Assembly: GCA_937996235.1 (NCBI GenBank)
Contig: CALKVK010000033.1
Coordinates: 248,001 to 312,000 of the forward strand
DNA: 64,000 nucleotides
Reading direction: 5' to 3'
Origin: an uncultured bacterium
GTDB taxonomy: Bacteria; Planctomycetota; JAJSAM01; JAJVHW01
The translations under genes were made by a program, and so were the position numbers. The notes below the pieces were generated by a model. It had not been told where the DNA came from. It saw only the letters and a list, made by a program, of their open reading frames with translations, and ran no database searches. Shown in pieces: positions 51,841 to 60,223 of this stretch. Within the stretch, counting starts at the first letter, position 1, and every line of letters starts with the position of its first letter.

Positions 51841-52084
51841 GAGCGCGTAGGGGACTGTCCCAGGCCAGTTGTCGCCGCCGAGACCGGTCGACGAGTGTCA
51901 CGACGCACGCCGGCGACAAGTGGGCGGGGACTGTCCCCGGTGACCGTCGAAGTAGCCGCGCCCGCGTCCACGGCGTCCACCCGTGCCGGGCGCTCCCCAG
52001 TTGCCTGTAGCGCTCGATACCGCTCAGCCTTCGCGTCGAACGTCGCGCAGCGCGGAAGGCAAGTGGGGAGCGCCCTCTTCGCGT
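51841..52084. repeat. Composite inverted repeat Q, copy 1
   Basis: Two nested inverted repeats: GGGGACTGTCCC..CAGTTGTCGCCG against CGGCGACAAGTGGG..GGGGACTGTCCCC, then GGGCGCTCCCCAGTTGCCT against AGGCAAGTGGGGAGCGCCC. Nearly the same sequence recurs at 53452-53696. It separates P copies 1 and 2. Confidence 0.75.
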
Positions 52085-52210
52085 GACGGGGGCGTGCACG
52101 GGGACGTGCGAGGGTGCACGTCGATCGGTCCGCCCCCGTCGGCCGCACTGTCCGCGAGCACCATCCCGATGGCACTGGCTCGCGCGGAGCACGCGCGCGC
52201 CATCGCGTGA
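52085..52210. repeat. Palindromic repeat P, copy 2 (partial)
   Basis: Shares GCACTGTCCGCGAGCACCAT and CCCGATGGCACTGG..GCGCGCCATCG with the other P copies but has a shortened left part. At 52223-52239 it is followed by the perfect palindrome ACGGTGTC-T-GACACCGT. Confidence 0.65.
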
Positions 52211-52298
52211 CGCGACCGACTGACGGTGTCTGACACCGTTCGCCCGACACCGTTCGCCCCGCTCCACCGCGCACGCGGACGTCGTCCGCCCTCCTCCG

Positions 52299-52304
52299 TA
52301 CCCT
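52299..52304 (+). promoter_or_regulatory. Leaderless -10 box TACCCT of the NlpC/P60 gene
   Basis: TACCCT ends 6 nt before GTG 52311. Confidence 0.55.
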
Positions 52305-52310
52305 CGCCGC

Positions 52311-53033
52311 GTGGCCGGCAACAGGACGACCCGTCTGCTCTGGGTGCTCTGGATCGCGCAACTCGCGCTGTTCCTCGCGGTCTGGCTGCAGCCGGTCAGC
52401 AGCCGGATGACGCGCGCGGGCGGGCTCGCGCTGTTCTGCGTCGTCTGGTGCGGGCTCGTGGGCCTGTGCTGGCGCCGTCGTCCGCTGCGCGTCGCGCTCC
52501 TGGCCGTGACGGTCGCGAGCGGCGGCTTCCTGGCGCTCCCGGCGCGTGAACTGCCGAAGGCGGACGCGCTGCGCGCGGACTACGTCGCCGCGCTGCGCCG
52601 CTACGAGGGTGTGGCGTACGTGTGGGGCGGCGAGAGCCCGCGCGGGATCGACTGCTCGGGGCTCGTGCGCCGCGGGCTCATCGACGCGCTCCTCCACCGC
52701 GGTCTCCGCACGCTCGACGGCGGTCTCGTGCGGCGTGCGCTCGTGCTCTGGTGGTACGACACCTCCGCTGCGGCGCTGGGCCGGGAGCACGACGGGCTGA
52801 CGGCGCGCCTCCTCGAGGCGCCGAGCATCAACGCGCTCGACGCCGCGCGGCTTGCCGTCGGCGACCTCGCCGTCACGCGCGACGGCGTGCACGTGCTGGC
52901 GTACATCGGCGACGGACGCTGGATCGAGGCCGATCCGGATCTCCATCGCGTCGTGACTCTCGCGGCGCCGGTGCCGGACAACGCATGGTTCGACACACCC
53001 GTGTCGCTCGTGCGCTGGACCTTGCTCCGGTGA
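52311..53033 (+). CDS. NlpC/P60-family membrane-anchored peptidase
   Basis: 240 aa from a GTG. Two N-terminal TM helices (WVLWIAQLALFLAVWLQP, GLALFCVVWCGLVGLCW) precede an NlpC/P60 domain: YVWGGESPRGIDCSGLVRRG with the catalytic Cys, and DGVHVLAYIGDGRWIEADP with the catalytic His. NlpC/P60 enzymes cut peptidoglycan stem peptides. The gene stands alone, flanked on both sides by P/Q repeat clusters. Confidence 0.85.
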   Translation: MAGNRTTRLLWVLWIAQLALFLAVWLQPVSSRMTRAGGLALFCVVWCGLVGLCWRRRPLRVALLAVTVASGGFLALPARELPKADALRADYVAALRRYEGVAYVWGGESPRGIDCSGLVRRGLIDALLHRGLRTLDGGLVRRALVLWWYDTSAAALGREHDGLTARLLEAPSINALDAARLAVGDLAVTRDGVHVLAYIGDGRWIEADPDLHRVVTLAAPVPDNAWFDTPVSLVRWTLLR

Positions 53034-53036
53034 GCA

Positions 53037-53410
53037 GGGGGCGGGCACGCCGCGTGCGAAGCACGCGTCGCGCCCGCGTTTCCAGTGGGGTGCACGCGGG
53101 CGTGCGAGGGCGTACGTCGAACTGTCGACCCCCTCGGTCGCACTGTCCGCGAGCACCATCCCGATTGGCACTGGCGCGTGCGGGAGCACGCGCGCGCCAT
53201 CGGGTCCGCCGCGTGCGAGGCACGCGGCGTTGCACCGCTTCCGGTGCGAAGCACGCGTCGCGCCCGCGTTTCCAGTGGGGTGCACGCGGACGTGCGAGGG
53301 CGTACGTCGGCCTCGTCTGCCCCCTCGGTCGCACTGCCCGCGAGCACCATCCCGATGGCACTGGCGCGTGCGAAGCACGCGCGCGCCATCGGGTCCGCCG
53401 CGTGCGAGGC
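53037..53410. repeat. Palindromic repeats P, copies 3 and 4 in tandem
   Basis: Two tandem units, each with CGCGTGCGAAGCACGCG, TTTCCAGTGGGGTGCACGCG, GCACTG(T/C)CCGCGAGCACC and a terminal hairpin built on CCCGATGGCACTGG..GCGCGCCATCGGG. The second unit begins after a short bridging hairpin GCCGCGTGCGAGGCACGCGGC. Confidence 0.8.
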
Positions 53411-53451
53411 ACGCGGCGTTGCACCGATTCCGGTGCGAAGCCTCCGTCGCG

Positions 53452-53696
53452 AGTGCGTAGGGGACTGTCCCAAGCCAGTTGTCGCCGCCGAGACCGGTCG
53501 ACGTGTGTCACGACGCACGCCGGCGACAAGTGGGTGGGGACTGTCCCCGGTGACCGTCGCAGTGGCCGCGCCCGCGTCCACGGCGTCCACCCGTGCCGGG
53601 CGCTCGCCAGTTGCTCGGAGCGCTCGATACGGCCGCGCCCTCGGGTCGACGTCCCGCAGCGCGGAGGGCAAGTGGGGAGCGCCCTCTTCGCGGGGC
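53452..53696. repeat. Composite inverted repeat Q, copy 2
   Basis: About 245 bp closely matching 51841-52084, including GGGGACTGTCCC..CCAGTTGTCGCCG, CGGCGACAAGTGGG and the second pair ending AGGGCAAGTGGGGAGCGCCC. It lies between P copies 4 and 5, the same P-Q-P order as on the other side of the NlpC gene. Confidence 0.78.
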
Positions 53697-53860
53697 GGTC
53701 ACGCCGCGTGCGAAGCACGCGTCGCGCCCGCGTTTCCAGTGGGGTGCACGCGGACGTGCGACACGTACGTCGAGAACGTCGACCCCCTCGGCCGCACTGT
53801 CCGCGAGCATCATCCCGATGGCACTGGCGCGTGCGGAGCACGCGCGCGCCATCGGGTGAC
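53697..53860. repeat. Palindromic repeat P, copy 5
   Basis: Complete unit from GGTCACGCCGCGTGCGAAGC to GCGCGCCATCGGGTGACG. It is followed by a GTGCG-rich low-complexity stretch (about 53880-53960) that shows no gene. Confidence 0.75.
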
Positions 53861-53963
53861 GTGGCGGTGCGGGGAGCGCGCACGCGTTCGTCGTCGAGTG
53901 CGCGTGGGCGTGCGTGTGCGCGTGCGGGCGCGTGCGCGAGTGGGCGCGACTGCGCGCCCCCGC

Positions 53964-54506
53964 CTACCTCTCCGCCGCGGCCTTCTCGACGACCTGCTTC
54001 AACTGCGCGAGCCCGCCCTCGAACATCTCGCCGAGCATGCGGTCGATGAACAGCGTGCCGAGGAGCCGCCAGTGCGGTGCGGCGGGGAACTCCCCACGGT
54101 CGCTCCACGTCACGCGCGTCCCGCCCGCCTCCGCGGTGTAGACGAACTCGAACGTGTGATCCATGTGGGTCATCTCGAGGTGCATCGAGACGCCCGTGCG
54201 CGCGTCGCTCGCGACGATCTCCTGCGAGCCCTCGCCCATGCGCCCGCCCTTCCACGTGCGCCGTGCGCCGACACCCGCGGACGGCTCCGACACCTCGAAG
54301 CGGATGTCGGGGTCCGCCGTGTCGAAGGTGCTCCAGCGCGGCCACTCGCGGAGCGAGTCGACGAACGGGTGGATCGCCTCCGGCGGCGCCGCGATCACGA
54401 TCGAGCGCGAGATCGCGAACGGCCGCGGCAGCAGCAGCCCGACGCCCACGACCAGCACGGCGAGACCGCCGACGATCCAGAGCGTCAAGATCAGCCAGCC
54501 CGGCAT
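53964..54506 (-). CDS. SRPBCC/polyketide-cyclase-like membrane-anchored protein
   Basis: 180 aa. The N-terminal TM segment (LILTLWIVGGLAVLVVGVGL) is followed by a START/SRPBCC helix-grip domain: ISRSIVIAAPPEAIHPFVDS, LREWPRWSTFDTADPDIRF, THMDHTFEFVYTAEAGGTRV and a long C-terminal helix. The domain binds small hydrophobic ligands. GGAGAGG precedes the ATG. Function unknown. It is divergent from the Clp-N-domain gene. Confidence 0.85.
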   Translation of the reverse strand: MPGWLILTLWIVGGLAVLVVGVGLLLPRPFAISRSIVIAAPPEAIHPFVDSLREWPRWSTFDTADPDIRFEVSEPSAGVGARRTWKGGRMGEGSQEIVASDARTGVSMHLEMTHMDHTFEFVYTAEAGGTRVTWSDRGEFPAAPHWRLLGTLFIDRMLGEMFEGGLAQLKQVVEKAAAER

Positions 54507-54630
54507 GCGCCTCTCCGTCGTCGCACGTGTTCCGTCCGCCGTCACGGCGGGAGAAGCTACACTGCGGCGCGCTCGCACCGCGCGGTGGAGCGCCGAGTCG
54601 CTACGATGTCGCGCCCAGGGGAGGCTTCGC

Positions 54631-55101
54631 ATGTTCGACCGGTTCTCGCCCCTGGCGCGCGACGTGATGCAGAGCGCGAGGCAGAACGCGCTGGAGTTCC
54701 GGCACGACCACATCGGGCCGGATCACGTACTCCTCGGCATCGTCGCGACGGACGGGACGGCGACGACGGCGCTGCACGCGCTCGGCATCGCGCCCGAGCG
54801 CGTTCGCGCGGCCGTGCGCGCAGACCTGCGCCCGGGGCGCCACCCGGACACAGGAGCCGTGCCGTTCTCCCGTCCCGGCAAGCACGTGCTCGAACACGCG
54901 CTCGAGGAGGCGCAGAGCGCAGGTGACGGCCACATCGCGACCGGGCACCTGCTCCTCGGCGTCCTTCGGGAGCGGAAGAGCGTTGCGGCGCGGGCACTCG
55001 CGCGGCTGGGGCTGCGGATCGACGGCCTCCGGCCCGCCGTGCAGGCGGCGCTGCGCGCGTCCACGGACGTCCGCGACGGTCCGCCGCACCTGGCGCGATA
55101 G
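54631..55101 (+). CDS. Stand-alone Clp N-terminal (double Clp-N repeat) domain protein
   Basis: 156 aa consisting of two Clp-N repeats: FSPLARDVMQSARQNALEFR, HIGPDHVLLGI and then GKHVLEHALEEAQSAGDGHI, ATGHLLLGVL. These domains normally open ClpA/ClpC and bind adaptor or substrate. There is no AAA+ module, so it may work as a ClpS/ClpC-type adaptor or competitor (inference). AGGGGAGG precedes the ATG; TACGAT (54602) is a possible -10 box. Confidence 0.85.
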   Translation: MFDRFSPLARDVMQSARQNALEFRHDHIGPDHVLLGIVATDGTATTALHALGIAPERVRAAVRADLRPGRHPDTGAVPFSRPGKHVLEHALEEAQSAGDGHIATGHLLLGVLRERKSVAARALARLGLRIDGLRPAVQAALRASTDVRDGPPHLAR

Positions 55102-55281
55102 CGACATCGCAGGGCGCACGATCCGTCGCGCGCGCCGCGTGTGCGCGCCTGCGTGCGACCGCCGCGCGCCACGGCCCTGTCGTCGATGCGGCACGCCCGC
55201 TTCGCACCGGGCTACCATCGCGCCGCGCGCGGTGGACGCGCGCACGGACGTCGAGTGGGCGCACACAGCGAGGCGGAGCGG

Positions 55282-55857
55282 ATGACGAGCCACGAGTCCA
55301 CCGTGACGATCCACATGGCGGCGAGTCTCGACGGATTCATCGCCCGGCGCGATGGCCGCGTGGACTGGATGGACACGTCGGATGTGTTCCCCGGCGGGGA
55401 GTCGCTCGGCGCCGACGCGACGGCGGCGTTCCTCGGTTCCATCGACTGCTACGTCATGGGATCGCGCACGTACGAGACCGCGCTCCGCTTCGAGTCGGAA
55501 GGCCACGGCTGGGCGTACGGCGACACGCCCACGGTCGTCCTCACCACACGTGACCTGCCGCGGACCCGCGCCACCGTGGAGCTCTGCGCCGGCGATCTCG
55601 CGCGGATCGTCGACGAGCGTCTGCGTCCCCGGTTCCGGCGCATCTGGGTCGTCGGCGGCGGTGCGGTTGCGGGCGAGTGCCTGCGCCGCGGCGTCGCCGA
55701 CGAGGTCTGCTACTCGATCCTGCCGATCGCGATCGGCGTCGGCATCCCGTTCTTCGCGTCGCTCGACAGGGACGTTGCGCTGCATCTCGCCGAGGTGCAC
55801 GCGTACGACAACGGCGTCGTCGACCTGCGCTACCAGGTGAGGCACGGAGTCCGCTGA
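55282..55857 (+). CDS. RibD C-terminal / dihydrofolate-reductase-like protein
   Basis: 191 aa. HMAASLDGFIARRDGRVDWM, YVMGSRTYETAL, TPTVVLTTRDLP, IWVVGGGAVAGECLRRG and VADEVCYSILPIAIGVGIPF follow the pattern of RibD_C/YwjB-type NADPH-dependent reductases. Substrate unknown; it is not RibD itself because the deaminase part is missing. AGGCGGAGCGG precedes the ATG. Confidence 0.85.
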   Translation: MTSHESTVTIHMAASLDGFIARRDGRVDWMDTSDVFPGGESLGADATAAFLGSIDCYVMGSRTYETALRFESEGHGWAYGDTPTVVLTTRDLPRTRATVELCAGDLARIVDERLRPRFRRIWVVGGGAVAGECLRRGVADEVCYSILPIAIGVGIPFFASLDRDVALHLAEVHAYDNGVVDLRYQVRHGVR

Positions 55858-55957
55858 GTCGAGGCGGTCGGCGCTCGGATCCTCCTCACGTCGATGCGAC
55901 CTCTCCCTCCGGCTGCCATCCGGTGAGCCGACGCGCCGTGTCCGACGCGACGGCTCC

Positions 55958-58285
55958 CTACGGCAACGGCCCGAACACCGCCACGTCGTTGCCCGCGTTC
56001 GCCTCGGTGACGCGGCCGTCGGCGTTCGCGAGCACGAGGGCGTAGCCGCCGGAGGTCGAGATGCCTGCGGGAAGCTTCACGGTCACGCGGATGCGTCGCT
56101 CCTGACCGGGCCGCAGCGCCGCGACCGACACCGACTCGAGCACCGTGTCGCCCGCGTGCAGGACACCGTCCGGCGAGAGGCCGATCGACGCGACGGAGCC
56201 GCCGGCCGCGATTGCGCCGACGTTCGCGACGGCGATCTTGCCGCGCAGTTTCGTCTTCCCGTGCGCGTGCACGACCTTCAGCGAACGCCACGACGCGCGC
56301 AGGTCCGCGACGGGCTGCGCGGTGCCCACGCTCACCTGGACGGTCGCGAGGTTCGAGTCGACGAAGCCGTCGCGCGCCGCGAACGTGAAGGTGTCCACGC
56401 CGGCGAAGGCATCGTCCGGCCGGTACGTCGCACGCGCGCCGAGCAGCGCGACCGTGCCGTGTGCGGGCTGGGAGACGATGCGGTACGTGAGCGTGCTCCC
56501 CGGCCTGTCGCGCGCGGCGAGGTCGATCTGGACCGGCACGCCGGGCTGCGTGGACGCGGAGGCGTCCGTCGCGGTCGGCGCGACGCTGCGGTTCGGCGAT
56601 TCACTGCCCGGTCCCGCGTGGCACTCGTAGCAGCCGATCATCTGCCCCCGGAAGAGCCGGTGCGTGCCGAACCCCGCGACGGTGCGGTCCGCCTGCACCT
56701 TCGAGAGCACGGTTCCGCGGTAGTCGATGCCGTGGCAGTCGCGGCAGTCGGATGCGGCTGCGGCGGCGAGGAGCTTGTCGGCGCCGCCCTCGAGCGCGTC
56801 GCCGTGGCGTTCGACCCACGACTGTCCGACGGGGTGCATCCCGTGCGGTCCGCCGGAGAGGGTCGCCGGCGCCTGGCCGTGACACGCCGCGCACTCCACG
56901 AGCACGCCGACGTGCCCCTGCGTCGCGAGACTCTGCACGTTGTCGTTCGCGTGGGACGACGGGAACTCCGCGTGCGTCGAGCCGTGGCACGCCTCGCACG
57001 CGAGTCCGCCGTGGCCGCGCGAGAAGCGGAAGAGCGACAGGCCCGGGGCGGGCGTGTCGGGTGTCGTCGCGAACGTGGCGTCGGCAGCCTGGCGCGGGTG
57101 GATGCCGGAGTCGAACGCGTTGGCGTAGCGGATCTGGCCGGCGTTCCGCACGGCCGTGCCCGTATGGCAGCTCTGGCAGTCCGGCTCGTCGAGCCAGCCC
57201 CGCCGGTTCACGTCGCCGACGACGGGCAGCGTGCCGTGGCAGCTCTGGCACTGCATCGCCATGGTGCCGTCGGCGGCGACGGAGTTGCCCATCGCCCCGC
57301 GCAGGCAGCGCGTCGTCGCACCGGGATGGCAGCGGTAGCACGCCGAGCGGTTCTGGACCGCCGAGAGCGCGAGCCCTTCCGTCGGATCGACGACCGACGC
57401 GTGCATCCAGTGGACGGCCGCGGTCAGCGGACGGACGCCCGCGAAGCCCGTCGTGCCGAGCGCGTTCGACGCGTGGCACGCCGCACAGAGCACGGACCTG
57501 CCGCCGACGGCCGTTGCGTGGAGGCCCGCCGCGTCGTAGCCCGCCGACTGCAGCGCGTCGGCGAAGAGCGTGCTGCCCGCCGAGAGGTCGTCGTGCCGCA
57601 GCAGGATGTTCAGCCGGTAGTCGCGCTGCGGATCGGGATCGTGCGCCCAGCCCGCGACCGGGCGCGCGGCCGGCGGCGCGTCGGACGCGTGGCACGCGCG
57701 GCAGTCCATCTCGTCGGAGACGGGGAGGACGATGTCGGTGGTCGCGATCACGGCGCCCGTCGCGTCGCGCGCGACGAGGCGCATCAGCGGATAGCTGTTG
57801 CGATGTCCGGCGTCGTCGAGCGGCGTGATCGGGACGCCCTCGGCGATCCACCAGTCGTTCGCGGCGTCCCACGTCATCGGCTGCGGCTGGTTCGCGAGGC
57901 CCGGCATCGACGCGCCGGCGAGTCCGGTGTCGGGTGCAGGCGACGCCCCGAAGAGCTCGCCCACGTGCGTCCAGAACGCCGTCTTGCCGACCGACGTGGT
58001 GTTGATCGAACCGGTCGCGTCGGCGACCGCCTCGTAGGTGACGGTCACGCCGTTCGCACTCCGCACGAGCCGTCCCTCGCGGACGAGCTGCGCGTGGATC
58101 GTGTTGTACGGCGGCAGGATCGAGAAGACGCCGTAGTCGGCGTCCATGCAGTGCATCCCCAGGTTGTTCCAGCCGAGCAGGCGCGTGCCCGGAGCGGCGC
58201 TGGGGGACGGTGAACCGGCGAGCGGCGCGGCGACGATGGCCGAGGCGAGCGCCGCGACGGTGGCGACGAGCACGAGCTTCGACAT
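55958..58285 (-). CDS. Nine-haem c-type cytochrome with C-terminal cadherin-like and CARDB domains
   Basis: 775 aa, AAAGGAG ribosome site and a signal peptide (VLVATVAALASAIVAAPLAG). After a conserved start (LLGWNNLGMHCMDADYGVFS, ILPPYNTIHAQL) nine C-x-x-C-H haem motifs lie at about residues 200-560: CRACH, CAACH, CYRCH, CQSCH (twice), CEACH, CAACH, CRDCH and CYECH. The C-terminus adds a cadherin/VCBS-like domain (LTYRIVSQPAHGTVALLGAR, DTFTFAARDGF) and a CARDB-like domain (VANVGAIAAGGSV, RVTEANAGNDVAVF). Likely an extracellular or periplasmic electron-transfer or multihaem reductase protein. No redox partner genes flank it. Confidence 0.88.
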   Translation of the reverse strand: MSKLVLVATVAALASAIVAAPLAGSPSPSAAPGTRLLGWNNLGMHCMDADYGVFSILPPYNTIHAQLVREGRLVRSANGVTVTYEAVADATGSINTTSVGKTAFWTHVGELFGASPAPDTGLAGASMPGLANQPQPMTWDAANDWWIAEGVPITPLDDAGHRNSYPLMRLVARDATGAVIATTDIVLPVSDEMDCRACHASDAPPAARPVAGWAHDPDPQRDYRLNILLRHDDLSAGSTLFADALQSAGYDAAGLHATAVGGRSVLCAACHASNALGTTGFAGVRPLTAAVHWMHASVVDPTEGLALSAVQNRSACYRCHPGATTRCLRGAMGNSVAADGTMAMQCQSCHGTLPVVGDVNRRGWLDEPDCQSCHTGTAVRNAGQIRYANAFDSGIHPRQAADATFATTPDTPAPGLSLFRFSRGHGGLACEACHGSTHAEFPSSHANDNVQSLATQGHVGVLVECAACHGQAPATLSGGPHGMHPVGQSWVERHGDALEGGADKLLAAAAASDCRDCHGIDYRGTVLSKVQADRTVAGFGTHRLFRGQMIGCYECHAGPGSESPNRSVAPTATDASASTQPGVPVQIDLAARDRPGSTLTYRIVSQPAHGTVALLGARATYRPDDAFAGVDTFTFAARDGFVDSNLATVQVSVGTAQPVADLRASWRSLKVVHAHGKTKLRGKIAVANVGAIAAGGSVASIGLSPDGVLHAGDTVLESVSVAALRPGQERRIRVTVKLPAGISTSGGYALVLANADGRVTEANAGNDVAVFGPLP

Positions 58286-58458
58286 CGAACGCTCCTTTCG
58301 AGAGAGCGTTCGACGCTACGCCGCCACGGGCCGCGCCGCGGTGACGGCCGTCGCGGGCGGCATGAAGCCGCCGCGGGGCGGACCGTCGTCACCGCCGCAG
58401 GCAGCTCCGGAGCGTCTCGTGCGCCTGCGGTCGCCGCGCGGCGCGACTGCAGTCGCCG

Positions 58459-59427
58459 TCAGCGCGCCAGGTGCTCGCGGTACCACGCCACCGTCTCGGC
58501 GAGCGCGGCGTCGAGGTCCCACGAGGGCTTCCAGTCGAGCACGGAGCGCGCGAGGGAGCAGTCGAGGTACTGCTCGCGGATCTCGCGCGAGGCCTCGCCG
58601 CGGACGTCGGGCACGAGGTCGGTGCGGCCCATCACACGCAGGATGTGGTCGACGAGCTCGAGCACCGTCACCGGCGTCTCGTTGCCGAAGTTGAAGGCGC
58701 GGCCGACGACCGCCGGGTCGGGCATGCGCTCGGCGAGCGTCAGGTAGCTGTGCACGGCGTCGCGCACGTAGAAGTAGTCGCGCACGTACGTGCCGTCGCT
58801 GCGGATCACGGGGCGTTCGCCCGCCAGCGCCGAGCGGATCGTGCCGGGGACGAGGCGGCTCCAGTTGAGGTCGCCCGCGCCGAACAGGTTGCCGCAGCGC
58901 GTGATCGCGACGGGCAGCCCGTACGAGTGGTGGTACGAGAGCGAGATGAGGTCGGTGCAGGACTTCGAGACGTCGTAGGGGAAGCGGCCCGCGAGCGGCG
59001 CGTCCTCCTTGTAGGGCAGCACGGACTGGCAGCCGTACGCCTTGTCGCTCGACGCGACGAGCACGCGCTTGACCTGCGGGCCGAGCAGGCGGCAGGCCTC
59101 GAGCAGGAGCCACGTGCCGCGGATGTTCGCCTCGAAGGTCGAGAGCGGCGAGCGCGCGGCGGTGCCGACGATCGTCTGCGCGCCGAGGTGGAAGACGGAG
59201 TCGACCTCGTGCTCGTTGAGCGCGCGCAGCACGAGCTCGAGATCGGTGAGCTCGCCGCGCACGATGCGCGCGCGCGCGAGGTCGCCCGAGCGCACGAGCT
59301 CGCTGCCCGGCACCCAGTCGCGCACGAGGCAGACGACGTCGGCTCCGCGCGCGAGCAGCTCGCCGACCAGCCCCGAGCCGAGCAGACCCGTCGCGCCCGT
59401 GACGAGGACGCTGCGCCCCTTCCACAT
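58459..59427 (-). CDS. NAD-dependent sugar epimerase/dehydratase, CDP-glucose 4,6-dehydratase-like
   Basis: 322 aa SDR. GATGLLG at the NAD-binding turn, SVFHLGAQTIVG, ASSDKAYG and the catalytic Y-x3-K in PYDVSKSCTDLI, then YVRDYFYVRDAVHSYLTLAE. The VSKSCTDLISLSYHHSYGLPV segment and direct coupling to a glucose-1-phosphate cytidylyltransferase point to CDP-glucose 4,6-dehydratase (RfbG type), though another 4,6-dehydratase cannot be excluded. ATG 59427; GTG 59433 overlapping the upstream stop is an alternative. Last gene of the operon. Confidence 0.82.
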   Translation of the reverse strand: MWKGRSVLVTGATGLLGSGLVGELLARGADVVCLVRDWVPGSELVRSGDLARARIVRGELTDLELVLRALNEHEVDSVFHLGAQTIVGTAARSPLSTFEANIRGTWLLLEACRLLGPQVKRVLVASSDKAYGCQSVLPYKEDAPLAGRFPYDVSKSCTDLISLSYHHSYGLPVAITRCGNLFGAGDLNWSRLVPGTIRSALAGERPVIRSDGTYVRDYFYVRDAVHSYLTLAERMPDPAVVGRAFNFGNETPVTVLELVDHILRVMGRTDLVPDVRGEASREIREQYLDCSLARSVLDWKPSWDLDAALAETVAWYREHLAR

Positions 59428-59429
59428 GC

Positions 59430-60218
59430 TCACTTCCAGACCCTCCAGGGCGCGTCGCCGCGGCGCCACATCTCGTTCAGGACGAGCGACTCCTTGTACG
59501 TGTCCATCGAGTACCAGAAGCCGTCGTGCCGGTAGAGCGCGAGCTCGCGGTCCTCGGCGAGGCGCGCGAGGCTCTCGGTCTCGAGCACGCAGTCGGGCTC
59601 GTCGCGCACGTAGTCGAACACGCGGCGGTCCATGACGAAGAAGCCGCCGCTCGTCATCTCGGACATCAGCGGCTTCTCCTGCCAGTACGAGACCACCTGG
59701 TTCTCGTCGGCGCGCACGACGCCGTAGCGCGAGCGCGGGTGGAAGCCGGTGAGCGTCGCGATCTTGCCCTTCTCCTGGTGCAGGCGCACCAGCGCGTCGA
59801 GGTCGATGTCGCTCAGCCCGTCGCAGTAGTTGAAGAGGAACCAGTCGCTGTCGATGTGGTGCCGCGCGCGCGAGAGGCGTGCGCCGGTCTGCGAGGTCTC
59901 GCCGGTCTCGGCGAACACGATCTCCCAGTCCTCGACGTCCGCGTCGCTCGCGAGCGCGCGCTGCGTGCCGCTGCGCAGGTCGAGCACGAAGTCGCTGTCG
60001 CGCCAGCGGTAGTTGAGGAAGTAGTCCTTGATCATGTCGCCGCGGTAGCCGAGGCAGAGCACGAAGCGGCGGTAGCCCCAGTGGTGGTACGTGCGCATGA
60101 GGTGCCAGAGGATGGGCCGCCCGCCCACCGGCACGAGCGCCTTCGGCTTGAACTCGGTCTCCTCGCGCAGGCGCGTGCCCTGACCGCCGCAGAGGATCAC
60201 GACCTGTTCGTCACGCAT
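59430..60218 (-). CDS. rfbF: Glucose-1-phosphate cytidylyltransferase-like nucleotidyltransferase
   Basis: 262 aa. VVILCGGQGTRLREETEFKP with the nucleotide-binding GGxGTR-x-KPK pattern, then LVPVGGRPILWHLMRTYHHW, YRRFVLCLGYRGDMIKDYF and YCDGLSDIDLDALVRLHQEK, and GGFFVMDRRVFDY. These are the RfbF features; the enzyme makes CDP-glucose from CTP and glucose-1-P. It lies 5 nt after the C-methyltransferase stop and 2-3 nt from the dehydratase start. Confidence 0.9.
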   Translation of the reverse strand: MRDEQVVILCGGQGTRLREETEFKPKALVPVGGRPILWHLMRTYHHWGYRRFVLCLGYRGDMIKDYFLNYRWRDSDFVLDLRSGTQRALASDADVEDWEIVFAETGETSQTGARLSRARHHIDSDWFLFNYCDGLSDIDLDALVRLHQEKGKIATLTGFHPRSRYGVVRADENQVVSYWQEKPLMSEMTSGGFFVMDRRVFDYVRDEPDCVLETESLARLAEDRELALYRHDGFWYSMDTYKESLVLNEMWRRGDAPWRVWK

Positions 60219-60223
60219 CGGCG

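Noticed and set aside
51628..53860. P units as a CRISPR array
   Set aside because: Units are ~165 bp, palindromic and separated by unequal sequence; there is no short repeat/spacer periodicity and no cas gene.
51531..54345. Long minus-strand frames across the P/Q repeats (phrases like RPRAPHWKRGRDACF repeat)
   Set aside because: The repeated peptides are translations of the palindromic DNA repeats; there is no start context or domain, and they overlap the NlpC gene.
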